Shown here: one piece after another, positions 8,880 to 19,445 of the stretch
How the letters are laid out: each line of letters opens with the position of its first letter
Numbering within the stretch: position 1 is the first letter of the stretch
Source of the DNA: Pseudomonadota bacterium
Lineage (GTDB): Bacteria > Myxococcota_A > UBA9160 > PR03
Direction: 5' to 3'
Assembly (NCBI GenBank): GCA_003576805.1
Contig: QEVM01000017.1
Coordinates: forward strand, 1 to 43,426
Length of the DNA: 43,426 bases
Made by a program: the position numbers and the translations under genes
The notes under the pieces: model-generated
Told to the model about the DNA's origin: nothing
Databases searched by the model: none
What the model saw: the letters and a program-made list of their open reading frames with translations, nothing else

Positions 8880-11800
8880 TCCGCGACCGGCCTCCCGAAC
8901 AGCGCGTTCACCTCCTGCACCAGATCCTCGGCGGGCTCGACGGCGCACGCGTCGGGCAACGCGATCAGCGTCTCGCTCTCGCCCGGGATGCGCAGGTGCA
9001 CGAGCACCGGACAGTCGCCCGGGCGGCCCTGGAACATGCGGCGCAGCGCGACGAGCCGATCGCGCGAAGCCTCGCTGTCGAGCACGTCGACGCGCAGGCG
9101 GCTCGCGAGCTTCTGCTCGGCCTGCTCGAGCGGCAGCGCCTCGCGCACGAGCAGCTTGGGCGGATCGCCCGCCTCGAGCTTGCCCGAGAGGACGAGCGGC
9201 ACCGGCGGCTGCCCGGGGCCGGGCTCGAGCGCGGACTTGAGCAGCGGGCGCAGGCGCGCGAACGGCTCGGAGAAGATCACCAGGTCGAAGGCGCCCTCGA
9301 GGTCTTCGAGCGTGCCGAACGCCATCGCCGCGCCGCTCTTCGTGCGCGTCTCGCGCAGCTGCGTCAGCAGGCCGCCGATCCGCACGTCACGCCCTTCGCG
9401 GCCCTCGGTCCCGCTCGAGCGCACGTCGGTGAAGCGCGCGAGCAGCGGCGCGACGGCGCCCAGCGGGTGCCCGGTCACGTAGAAGCCGAGCAGCTCCTTC
9501 TCGTACTGGAGCCGCTCGCGGTCGGTCCACGCCGCCACCTCGGGCAGCTTGGGATCGGGCTGCACCGGGCGGTCGCCGCCGGCGCTGCCGAACAAGCTGC
9601 CCTGCCCGATCTCGCGGTCGCGCTGCGCCGCCGCGCCGCGCTCGAGCGCGGCGTCGAGCGCGCCCCACACCGACGCGCGATTGGCGTGCAGCGAGTCGAA
9701 CGCGCCGCCCTTCACCAGGCTCTCGACCACGCGCCGGTTCACGCGCCGCGCGTCGACGCGCTGGCTGAAGTCGAAGAGCGTGCGGAACGGCCCGCCCGAC
9801 ACGCGCGCGTCGAGGATCGCCTCGATCGCGCCCTCGCCGACGTTCTTGATGCCGGCGAGCCCGAAGCGGATCGCGTCGCCCGCCACGGCGAAGTCGCGCG
9901 CCGACTCGTTCACGTCGGGCTGCTTGATCTCGATGCCCTTCTCGCGGGCGTGCGCGATGTAGCGCGTCAGCTTGTCGTGGTTGCCCGACTCGATCGTGAG
10001 CAGCGCGGCGAGGTACTCGCGCGGATGGTTCGCCTTGAGGTACGCGGTCTGGTAGGTGATCAGCGCGTACGCGGTCGAGTGCGACTTCGCGAAGCCGTAC
10101 TCCGCGAACTCCGCGATCAGGTCGAAGACGCGCGCGGCGTCCGCCTTGTCGATGCCGCGCTCGACCGCGCCGTCGACGAAGCGGTCGCGCTGCTTCGCCA
10201 TCTCCTCGGCCTTCTTCTTGCCCATCGCGCGGCGCAGCAGGTCGGCTTCGCCGAGCGAGTAGCCGGCGAGCTTGTTGGCGATCTGCAGCACCTGGTCCTG
10301 GTAGACGATCACGCCGAGCGTCTCCGCCGTGATCTCCTCGAGCTCGGGCAGCAGGTACTCGACGCGCGTCACGCCGTTCTTGCGGTTCACGTAGTCGTCC
10401 ACCATGCCGGAGCCGAGCGGGCCGGGCCGGTAGAGCGCGACGAGCGGGATGATCTCCTTGAAGGTGCGCGGCTTCAGCTTGATGACGAGGTCCGTCATGC
10501 CCGACGACTCGACCTGGAACACGCCTTCGGTGTCGCCGCCGCAGAGCAGGTCGTAGGTGGCCGCGTCGTCCATCGGGATCGCGTCGACCGAGAACGCCGG
10601 GTCCTTGGCGCGGATCAGCTTCTCGGCGTCGGCGATCACGGTCAGCGTCTTCAGCCCGAGGAAGTCGAACTTGATCAGCCCGACCTTCTCGACGCAGCGC
10701 ATGTCGTACTGCGTCATGATGTCGCCGGACTTGGCGTCGCGGTACAGCGGGACGATCTCGACGAGCGGCCGGTTGCCGATCACGACGCCCGCCGCGTGCT
10801 TCGAGGCGTGGCGCGTCAGGCCCTCGAGCTTGCGCGCCACCTCGAACAGGCGCGCGACCTGGCCGTCCGCCTCGATGCGCGCGCGCAGGTCGGGCGACTG
10901 CGCGAGCGCGTCCTCGAGCTTGATGCCGAGCGTCTCCGGCACCAGCTTCGCGATGCGGTCGACGTCGCCGAACGACATCCCCATCACGCGGCCGACGTCG
11001 CGGATCGCGGCCTTCGCCTGCAGCGTCCCGAACGTCACGATCTGGGCGACGCGCATCTCGTCGGGCTGCGGCTTGGCGGTCCCGTCGTACTTCTCGGCGA
11101 CGTAGCGGATCACCTGATCGCGCCCGCGCATGCAGAAGTCGACGTCGATGTCGGGCATCGAGATGCGCTCGGGATTCAGGAAGCGCTCGAAGATGATGTC
11201 GTACTCGATCGGGTCGACGCCGGTGATGCCGAGCCCGTAGGCGACGAGGCTGCCCGCCGACGAGCCGCGCCCCGGGCCGACCGGAATGCCGTTGCGGCGC
11301 GCGTAGCCGATGAAGTCGGCGACGATCAGGAAGTAGCCGGCGAAGCCCATGGTCTGGATCACCGAGAGCTCGTGCTTCATGCGCTCGGCGTAGACGCCGT
11401 ACTTGTTCGGCAGCGGCTCGTCCGGGTCGAGCCCGAGGCGCGCGCGCAAACCCGCCCACGCCTGCTCCTCCATCACCTGCTCGCGCGTGCGCCCGGCCGG
11501 CACCTGGTACTCGGGCAGGTGGTACTTGCCCATCTCGAGCTCGACGTTGCAGCGCTCGGCGATCTCGAGCGTCGCCTCGACGGCGGACGGGTGGTCGGAG
11601 AAGACCTCCCACATCTCGTCGCCGTCCTTCACGTAGAAGCCGTGGCCGTCGAAGCGGAAGCGCTTCTCGTCCTCGAGGTTGGCGGCCGTGCCGATGCAGA
11701 GCAGCACGTCGTGCGGATCGTGGTCGTCCGCCTCGAGGTAGTGGGCGTCGTTGGTCGCGACGAGCGGCAGCCGCAGGTCGGCGGCCATCTTGATCAGCTC

Positions 11801-12379
11801 GGCGTTCACCTGGTCCTGCGCCGGGATGCCGTGACGTTGCATCTCCAGGTAGAAGCGGCCGTCGAAGATCGACGCGAAGTCCTCGACGAGCCGCCAGGCG
11901 CGGTCGGCGTCGCGGTCGAGGATCGCGCGCGAGACCATCGACGAGAGGCAGCCCGACGTGGCGATCAGGCCCTCGCTGCGTTCGCGCAAGAGGTCGAGGT
12001 CGATGCGCGGCCTGTAGTAGAAGCCCTCGAGGTAGCCCATCGACACCAGGTACATGAGGTTGCGGTACCCGGTGTCGTTCATCGCGAGCAGCAGCAGGTG
12101 GCTGATCGCGTCGAAGCCCGATTCGTCGCGCTCGCGCTTCTCCTTGGCGTGGCGCGAGCCCGACGCGACGTACACCTCGCAGCCGAGGATCGGCTTCACC
12201 CCGGCGCCGCGCGCGTTCTCGTAGAACTCGACCGCGCCGAAGAGATTGCCGTGATCGGTCATCGCCACCGCCGGCATGCCGATCGACTTGGCGCGCTGGA
12301 AGAGCGCCTTGTGCTTGATCGCGCCGTCGAGCAGCGAGAACTGGGTGTGGAGATGGAGGTGGGCGAAGGGACGCGGCAT
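8867..12379 (-). CDS. dnaE: DNA polymerase III subunit alpha
   Basis: The replicative polymerase catalytic subunit, 1170 residues. An N-terminal PHP domain (1-280) begins FAHLHLHTQFSLLDG; its metal-binding residues appear complete (H9, H11, D18, H43, E68, H94, C144, D211, H213), unlike the degenerate E. coli version. The palm holds the catalytic acids in PDIDVDF (409-415) with the third Asp in FDFLGLKT (D572). YQDQVLQIANKLAGYSLGEAD and RRAMGKKK are in the fingers, followed by helix-hairpin-helix, OB fold (about 960-1060) and C-terminal tau/clamp-binding region. ATG at 12379 lies 9 bases after the guaA stop with AGGGCGG just before it. Confidence 0.96.
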   Translation of the reverse strand: MPRPFAHLHLHTQFSLLDGAIKHKALFQRAKSIGMPAVAMTDHGNLFGAVEFYENARGAGVKPILGCEVYVASGSRHAKEKRERDESGFDAISHLLLLAMNDTGYRNLMYLVSMGYLEGFYYRPRIDLDLLRERSEGLIATSGCLSSMVSRAILDRDADRAWRLVEDFASIFDGRFYLEMQRHGIPAQDQVNAELIKMAADLRLPLVATNDAHYLEADDHDPHDVLLCIGTAANLEDEKRFRFDGHGFYVKDGDEMWEVFSDHPSAVEATLEIAERCNVELEMGKYHLPEYQVPAGRTREQVMEEQAWAGLRARLGLDPDEPLPNKYGVYAERMKHELSVIQTMGFAGYFLIVADFIGYARRNGIPVGPGRGSSAGSLVAYGLGITGVDPIEYDIIFERFLNPERISMPDIDVDFCMRGRDQVIRYVAEKYDGTAKPQPDEMRVAQIVTFGTLQAKAAIRDVGRVMGMSFGDVDRIAKLVPETLGIKLEDALAQSPDLRARIEADGQVARLFEVARKLEGLTRHASKHAAGVVIGNRPLVEIVPLYRDAKSGDIMTQYDMRCVEKVGLIKFDFLGLKTLTVIADAEKLIRAKDPAFSVDAIPMDDAATYDLLCGGDTEGVFQVESSGMTDLVIKLKPRTFKEIIPLVALYRPGPLGSGMVDDYVNRKNGVTRVEYLLPELEEITAETLGVIVYQDQVLQIANKLAGYSLGEADLLRRAMGKKKAEEMAKQRDRFVDGAVERGIDKADAARVFDLIAEFAEYGFAKSHSTAYALITYQTAYLKANHPREYLAALLTIESGNHDKLTRYIAHAREKGIEIKQPDVNESARDFAVAGDAIRFGLAGIKNVGEGAIEAILDARVSGGPFRTLFDFSQRVDARRVNRRVVESLVKGGAFDSLHANRASVWGALDAALERGAAAQRDREIGQGSLFGSAGGDRPVQPDPKLPEVAAWTDRERLQYEKELLGFYVTGHPLGAVAPLLARFTDVRSSGTEGREGRDVRIGGLLTQLRETRTKSGAAMAFGTLEDLEGAFDLVIFSEPFARLRPLLKSALEPGPGQPPVPLVLSGKLEAGDPPKLLVREALPLEQAEQKLASRLRVDVLDSEASRDRLVALRRMFQGRPGDCPVLVHLRIPGESETLIALPDACAVEPAEDLVQEVNALFGRPVAEWVH

Positions 12380-12388
12380 CCGCCCTGC

Positions 12389-13948
12389 CTACTCCCACTC
12401 GATCGTGGCGGGCGGCTTGGACGACACGTCGTACACGACGCGCGACACGCCCTTCACCTCGTTGGTGATGCGGCTCGACGCGCGCGCCAGCACGTCGGGC
12501 GGCAGGTGCGCCCAGTCGGCGGTCATCGCGTCGATCGACGTGACGGCGCGCAGCGCCACGACGTGGTCGTAGGTGCGCGCGTCGCCCTGGACGCCGACCG
12601 TCTGGATCGGCAGGAAGACCGCGAAGGCCTGCCAGACCGCGTCGTAGAGTCCCGCGCGGCGCAGCTCCTCGATCCAGATCGCGTCGACGCGGCGCAGGAT
12701 CGCGAGCCGCTCGGGCGTCACGTCGCCCATGATGCGGATCGCGAGGCCCGGGCCGGGGAACGGGTGCCGCCCGACGAGCTGCTCGGGAATCCCGAGCATG
12801 CGGCCCACGGCGCGCACCTCGTCCTTGAAGAGCTCGCGCAGCGGCTCGACGAGCGCGAGCCGCATGCGCTCGGGCAGCCCGCCGACGTTGTGGTGCGTCT
12901 TGATCGTTTGCGACGGCCCGCGCACCGACACGCTCTCGATCACGTCGGGATAGAGCGTGCCCTGCACCAGGAAGTCGACGTCGCCGATGCGCGCCGCCTC
13001 CTGCTCGAACACCTCGATGAAGAGGTGGCCGATGATGCGGCGTTTCTTCTCGGGGTCGGTGACGCCCGCGAGCGCGGCGAGGAAGCGCCGGCTGGCGTCG
13101 ACCACCGTGAGCGGGATGCCGAGCCCCTCGCGGAACGCGCGCTCGACCTCGGCGACCTCGTTCTCCCGCATCAGGCCGTGGTCGACCAGGATGCAGTGCA
13201 GCCGGTCGCCGATCGCGCGGTGCACGAGGGCCGCCGCGACGGAGGAGTCGACGCCGCCGGAGAGTCCGCAGACCGCGTGGCCGTCGCCGACCTGCGCGCG
13301 GATCGCGTGCACCGCGCGCTCCGCGAACGCCTCCATCGTCCACGAGCCGCCGCAGTCGCAGATGCCGTGGACGAAGTTCGCGAGCAGGCGCGTGCCGCCG
13401 TCGGTGTGCACGACCTCGGGGTGGAACTGGATGCCCCAGATCGGCCGGTGCGGATCGCGCACCGCGGCGAACGGCGAGTGGTCGCTCGAGGCGATCAGCT
13501 CCCAGCCGGCGGGCAGCCGCAGCACGCGGTCGCCGTGGCTCATCCACACCGTGCGCGCGGCGTGCTCGTCGAGGCCGTCGAAGAGCGGGTCGCCGCGCCG
13601 CTCCATCTTGATCTGCGCGCGGCCGTACTCGCGGTCGTCGGCCTTCTCGACCACGCCGCCGAGCTGCTGGCACAGCCACTGGAGCCCGTAGCAGATGCCG
13701 AGCACGGGCACGCCGAGGTCGAGCAGCTCGCGGTGCGCGAACGGCGCGTCGGCGTCGAGCACGCTCGAAGGGCCGCCCGACAGGATGATCCCGCGCGGCG
13801 ACCAGGCGCGGATCGCGTCGATCGGCAGATGGCAGGGATGGATCTCGCAGTACACGCCGCTCTCGCGGATGCGCCGCGCGATCAGCTGCGTGTACTGACT
13901 TCCGAAGTCCAGGATCAGGACCCGGTCCGTGTGCGCGTCGACCGCCAT
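12389..13948 (-). CDS. guaA: GMP synthase (glutamine-hydrolysing)
   Basis: Converts XMP to GMP using ATP and glutamine; 519 residues. The class I glutamine amidotransferase domain (8-200) has the catalytic Cys86 in GICYGLQ and His176/Glu178 in FHPEV. The ATP pyrophosphatase domain carries the PP-loop SGGVDSS (230-236), and the C-terminal dimerisation domain ends [26 protein letters not shown]. It follows guaB by 16 bases, completing the IMP-to-GMP branch of purine synthesis in one transcript. Confidence 0.97.
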   Translation of the reverse strand: MAVDAHTDRVLILDFGSQYTQLIARRIRESGVYCEIHPCHLPIDAIRAWSPRGIILSGGPSSVLDADAPFAHRELLDLGVPVLGICYGLQWLCQQLGGVVEKADDREYGRAQIKMERRGDPLFDGLDEHAARTVWMSHGDRVLRLPAGWELIASSDHSPFAAVRDPHRPIWGIQFHPEVVHTDGGTRLLANFVHGICDCGGSWTMEAFAERAVHAIRAQVGDGHAVCGLSGGVDSSVAAALVHRAIGDRLHCILVDHGLMRENEVAEVERAFREGLGIPLTVVDASRRFLAALAGVTDPEKKRRIIGHLFIEVFEQEAARIGDVDFLVQGTLYPDVIESVSVRGPSQTIKTHHNVGGLPERMRLALVEPLRELFKDEVRAVGRMLGIPEQLVGRHPFPGPGLAIRIMGDVTPERLAILRRVDAIWIEELRRAGLYDAVWQAFAVFLPIQTVGVQGDARTYDHVVALRAVTSIDAMTADWAHLPPDVLARASSRITNEVKGVSRVVYDVSSKPPATIEWE

Positions 13949-13964
13949 GGCCGCGGGTCCTCTC

Positions 13965-15572
<1,608 letters not shown>

Positions 15573-16028
15573 CTACTCGCCACCGTCGGCGGGGTCAACG
15601 GAACCGAGCTCGCCGTGCGCGAGCGCGGCGCGCGCGTGCAACGCGACCTCCGCCGCGACGGCGCCCGCGATGCGGAACGCCGCGCGCGGATGATCTTCCG
15701 CGAAGCGCAGGAAGTCCTCGCGCCGCAGCAGGCGCACTTCGCTCGGCTCCGCGCCGGTCGCGGTCACCTGGCGGTTGCCCACGGAGAAGAGCGCGAGCCC
15801 GCCGATCGCAGCGCCGGGTCCGAGCGACACGGGCTCGCTGCGGCGGCGGCTCGCGATGCGCAGTCGTCCGCTCAGCAACAGCACCAGCGCATCGGCGTCG
15901 TCGCCTTCTTCAAACAGCGTCTCCCCGACCGACACGTCGCGCTCCTCGAGCAGGTCGAACAGATCCTCGCGCTCGGATTCGACGAGATCCGCGAACAGCC
16001 CGAACGGCTTGAGCAGCGCGGCGCTCAC
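15573..16028 (-). CDS. Cyclic-nucleotide-binding-like (Crp/Fnr-type) domain protein
   Basis: A stand-alone regulatory beta-barrel domain, 151 residues, with no DNA-binding helix-turn-helix. LFADLVESEREDLFDLLEERDVSVGETLFEEGDDADALVLLLSGRLRI (11-58) is the classic cNMP-binding fold. The phosphate-binding cassette region (75-91, AIGGLALFSVGNRQVT) keeps an Arg (R86), but the usual Glu of the GE pair is Gly, so binding of cAMP or cGMP is doubtful. GTG at 16026-16028 starts the protein and overlaps the upstream stop by 4 bases (GTGA), so it is coupled to the DUF4388 gene and probably works with it. Confidence 0.82.
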   Translation of the reverse strand: MSAALLKPFGLFADLVESEREDLFDLLEERDVSVGETLFEEGDDADALVLLLSGRLRIASRRRSEPVSLGPGAAIGGLALFSVGNRQVTATGAEPSEVRLLRREDFLRFAEDHPRAAFRIAGAVAAEVALHARAALAHGELGSVDPADGGE

Positions 16029-17557
16029 GGCACGATTCTCGAGAACGCGCCGCGCAGGCGCTCGAGCGGATCCTTGCGGCCTTCGAGCGGGAGCAGGAAG
16101 AGCTGCGACGCTTCGAGCATCGCGACGTTGCGGCGCAGCTCGTCTGCGAACTCGGCCTCGCCGGGGCGCTTCACGAGCACGTGCAGCAGGCGCGAGCGGG
16201 GCAGCGACCCGAGCGCGTCTGCGAGCGGCTGCAGCGACGCCGTGGCCGTCTCGACCGGGCCTCCCATCAGCAGAAAGCTGCCGAGCGCGCCATGGCCGGC
16301 GAGCGGCCAGAGCGGTGCAAAACGTGCGTCCGTCGGCACGTGCACGAACTCGATGCCGAGATCGCCCTCCACGCGCAGGCGCGCGAGCGGCCCCAGCGCG
16401 TCGGCGGGGATGCCGCTCGCCATGCGCGGGTGCGGCTGGAAGCCGGGCAGACCGCGCAGTAGCGAGAAGAAGGCGTCGCACAGCACGGGATCCGACGACG
16501 CGACGAGCAGCTTCGCGTCGCGCGTCGGCGCACCTTCGCCGTGACGCGCCGCCAGCCAGTCGCGCATGCGCCGCACCTGAGCCGAGCGGAACAGGCCCGC
16601 CTCGGGCGGCGGCATCGGCGATGCCGCTCGCATCTCGATGATCCCGCGCTGGACGAGCGTGTGCAGCGTGCGCAGCACCTGGTAGTCGGGGAAGGAAGAG
16701 TGGTCGACGATGTCCCCGACGCGCGTGTAGAGCTCGAGCAGGAGCAGCACCTCCTGCGTGAGCGGCTGGACGACGCTCGGCAGCGCGCCGCTGCGCACGC
16801 GCAGCGCGACGTGCGCCCCGCGCGCCGGAAGCTGCCCGCGCAGCCGCTTCCACTCGTCGAGCTGGCGCATGCCTTCGAGCAGGAGCGCGCGCGTCGGCGT
16901 CGTGATGCGGATCTCGGCGGGCACGCTGGCGGGCCGGAACGAGAAGCTGCCCTCGCTCCACGCGAGCAGGCGGAAGAGCGCCTTCTCGCCCTCCACCGCG
17001 CCGCAGCTCGCCTGCGCGACGTCGCCGTCGCGCAGCGCGATGCGGCCGCGCTCGGTGCGCCCCGCGGACGTGCGGCGCCGCAGGTCGATCGTGCCCGTGC
17101 GCCGGTTCAGGTGGAAGAGCTGCAACAGATCGGCGAGCGCGATCTGCGAGAGGCGGCCCTCGACGACCTCGCGCGCCTCCTGCACCACCGCGTCCAGCTC
17201 GCTGCTGCGCAGGGCCAGCTCCGCGACCCGTTCCCCGATCTCGTCCGGATCGGCGTCGCCGGGAACGACGCTGGCGCCCCACTCTTCCGCGCCGCCCGGC
17301 GGCGCGTCGCCGACGAACACGAAGCGCGTTCGCCGCGTGCGCGGATTCGCGCGCAGGATCTCGAGCAGCTTGCCGCCGTCGATGAGGTCGAGCGGGCCCG
17401 CGAGCACGAGCACGTCGGGCGCCTCGCGGACCGCCATCTCGAGGGCGAGCGCGCCGTTCGCGACGGTGCGGGTCGCGTAGCCGCGCACGGCGCACGCTTC
17501 GCGCAGGCGGTCGGCTCGTTCGGCGTTGGCATCGGCGATCACGACCAGACGGCTCAC
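16025..17557 (-). CDS. Pseudo-receiver / DUF4388 (PATAN) / degenerate GTPase-like protein
   Basis: A 510-residue signalling protein. Residues 1-115 resemble a response-regulator receiver (RLVVIADANAERADRLREAC), but the phospho-accepting Asp position is Ala53 (VLVLAGPLD), so it cannot be a canonical receiver. Residues about 135-245 are a DUF4388/PATAN domain (EGRLSQIALADLLQLFHLNRRTG, then GDVAQASCG and GEKALFRLL). The last 160 residues follow the strand order of small Ras-like GTPases, with FVHVPTDARFAPLWPLAG resembling a switch II region, yet lack a P-loop and NKxD; this part is inference. The start is GTG at 17555-17557 behind AAGGGGA. It sits between a response regulator and a cNMP-like gene and probably acts as a scaffold or relay. 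Confidence 0.78.
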   Translation of the reverse strand: MSRLVVIADANAERADRLREACAVRGYATRTVANGALALEMAVREAPDVLVLAGPLDLIDGGKLLEILRANPRTRRTRFVFVGDAPPGGAEEWGASVVPGDADPDEIGERVAELALRSSELDAVVQEAREVVEGRLSQIALADLLQLFHLNRRTGTIDLRRRTSAGRTERGRIALRDGDVAQASCGAVEGEKALFRLLAWSEGSFSFRPASVPAEIRITTPTRALLLEGMRQLDEWKRLRGQLPARGAHVALRVRSGALPSVVQPLTQEVLLLLELYTRVGDIVDHSSFPDYQVLRTLHTLVQRGIIEMRAASPMPPPEAGLFRSAQVRRMRDWLAARHGEGAPTRDAKLLVASSDPVLCDAFFSLLRGLPGFQPHPRMASGIPADALGPLARLRVEGDLGIEFVHVPTDARFAPLWPLAGHGALGSFLLMGGPVETATASLQPLADALGSLPRSRLLHVLVKRPGEAEFADELRRNVAMLEASQLFLLPLEGRKDPLERLRGAFSRIVP

Positions 17558-17567
17558 GGATTCCCCT

Positions 17568-19391
17568 TCACCGCGTGATGGGCACGCCGAGCGCACGCTG
17601 CAGCTGGAACGCGAGGTGCTCGACCGTCACGCGATCGCCGGTCTGGAACAACAGCGTCGAGCCGTCGGCCGCCTGCGGCTCGCCCACCAGCGCATAGCCC
17701 GGGCCTTCGGCGTAGTACACGAGAAAAGGTCGCCGCGTCCCGATCTGCGCCGGCGTGACGCAGGTGATCGGCGCGCCGGCGAGGCTCGCCGCCCGCTCTT
17801 CCGCGACCAGTACGAGCTCGGTTCGCGTGTGGACGGGATCGAAGCGCGCCAGCTCGTCGCGCGCGATGCCCGCGAGTTCCGGTCCCGGCGCGACGCACAG
17901 AAGCCCGCGCTCGTGCGCGCGCCGCTCGACCTCGCCGAGCACGAAGCGCAGGATTTCGCCCAGCGCGTCGGCGCCGAGCGGTTGGCCCTTCGCCGCGAGC
18001 GCGTCGAGCACGAGCGGGAACGGCTTGCCCTCGAGCTCGTGCACGATGCTCTCGCGGTCTTCCACGAGCCGGCTCGCGAGCGCGCTGCGCAGCTCCTCGA
18101 GCTGCGTTCCGTCGACCGGATAGCTCGCAGCCGAGAGATATGCGCGCGGCCCGTCCTCGCCGGGCCCCATGCACAGGTCCGAGCGGAGCAGCACTTCGCG
18201 CATGCGGCGCTTCAGGACGGCGGCGCCCAGCGCATCCGTCTCGGGCAGCAGCACGGCGAAACGATCTTCGCTGGCCGAGGCGAGTAGATCGGTGGTGCGC
18301 AGCACGCGCCCGATCTGGAACGCGAAGCGCTCCAGCCACGAGGCGATGTCCGCCTCCGAGCGTTCGCGGCGAAAGCGCGCGAAGTCGCGCAGCTCGATCT
18401 CGAGCAACGAGAAGCTGCGCCCGAAGCGCGTCGCCTTGCGAATCTCGTTGCGGACGATGTCCTCGAAGAACGCGAAGGTGTACGCGCGGGTCACGGGATC
18501 GCGGAACGAGCGGTGCTCGAGCGCGCGGAAGCGCAGCACGTTCGCGACGGCGACGGCCGCGGGCGCGCCGAAGCGCTCCGCGATCGCGCGGTCGCGCTCC
18601 TCGAAGGCGGCGCCCGCCAGCTTGTCGGTCACGCGCACGAAGCCGAGCACGCGGCCTTCATGGCGAAGCGGCACGACCAGCGCCGGCGCGCCTCCGCTCT
18701 CCGTCAGGAACGGGGTCGCCTCGGGACGGTGCAGCGCGGCGAGCTCCGCGGGCAGCGCGTCGAGCGCGATCTCCTCGGGCTCGCGGTCGACGCGCACCAG
18801 GCCGCGCGCCGCGGCGAGGCGCAGGCGCGTCGCATCGTCGGCGCGCGCGATCCAGGCGACGCCGCCCTGCGCGCGCATCTCGAGACAGAGGCCTTCGACG
18901 ATGCGGTCCGCGAGCGGCTCGAGCGCGAGCGTCGAGAACAGCGCGAGCGTCCGCTCGTAGAGCGAGAGCACCCCGAGGTATTCGAGGTTCTCGGCCATCA
19001 ACGCGGCGTGTTCCTGGCGCAGGCGCTTGCGCTGCAGGATCGCGTCGAGCGAGCGCTCGAGCAGCGTCGGGTCGAGCGGCTTCAGCAGGTAGTCCGAGGC
19101 GCCCGTGCGCATCGCCTCGACCGCCGTGCGTACGTCGCCCACGCTGGTCACGACGATCACGTCCTGCTCGGGCGAGCGGGCCTTGACGCGCTCCACGAGC
19201 TCGGCGCCGGAGAGGCCGGGCATCACGAGGTCGGTCACGACCACGTCGAAGCGCTCGCGCTCGAGCAGGTGCAACGCCTCCTCGCCGCTGCCCGCCGTGC
19301 GCACCTCGAAGCCCTGCTGCACGAGCAGATCTTCGAGGAACACACGGAAGTACCGCTGGTCGTCGACCGCGAGGATCCGCGCCTTGGCCAT
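17568..19391 (-). CDS. Response regulator with GAF and degenerate GGDEF-type domain
   Basis: A cytoplasmic 607-residue signalling protein. The receiver domain (1-120) is intact: acidic pair D10/D11, phospho-acceptor D54, T82 and K104. A linker helix and a GAF-like sensor (about 140-285) follow. Residues 295-400 align with a GGDEF fold (DPVTRAYTFAFFEDIV), but the catalytic GGDEF motif reads SEDRF (374-378), so it is unlikely to make cyclic di-GMP. The remaining 200 residues have no assigned domain. It begins at ATG 19391 after a G-rich ribosome-binding site. The DUF4388 gene starts 10 bases after its stop, forming a three-gene signalling unit with the cNMP-like gene. Confidence 0.85.
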   Translation of the reverse strand: MAKARILAVDDQRYFRVFLEDLLVQQGFEVRTAGSGEEALHLLERERFDVVVTDLVMPGLSGAELVERVKARSPEQDVIVVTSVGDVRTAVEAMRTGASDYLLKPLDPTLLERSLDAILQRKRLRQEHAALMAENLEYLGVLSLYERTLALFSTLALEPLADRIVEGLCLEMRAQGGVAWIARADDATRLRLAAARGLVRVDREPEEIALDALPAELAALHRPEATPFLTESGGAPALVVPLRHEGRVLGFVRVTDKLAGAAFEERDRAIAERFGAPAAVAVANVLRFRALEHRSFRDPVTRAYTFAFFEDIVRNEIRKATRFGRSFSLLEIELRDFARFRRERSEADIASWLERFAFQIGRVLRTTDLLASASEDRFAVLLPETDALGAAVLKRRMREVLLRSDLCMGPGEDGPRAYLSAASYPVDGTQLEELRSALASRLVEDRESIVHELEGKPFPLVLDALAAKGQPLGADALGEILRFVLGEVERRAHERGLLCVAPGPELAGIARDELARFDPVHTRTELVLVAEERAASLAGAPITCVTPAQIGTRRPFLVYYAEGPGYALVGEPQAADGSTLLFQTGDRVTVEHLAFQLQRALGVPITR

Positions 19392-19445
19392 CCCACCCCC
19401 GGCGCACGGACCCCCGCTGCGGCAGCGAGTCCGCGCCTCGGGTGC

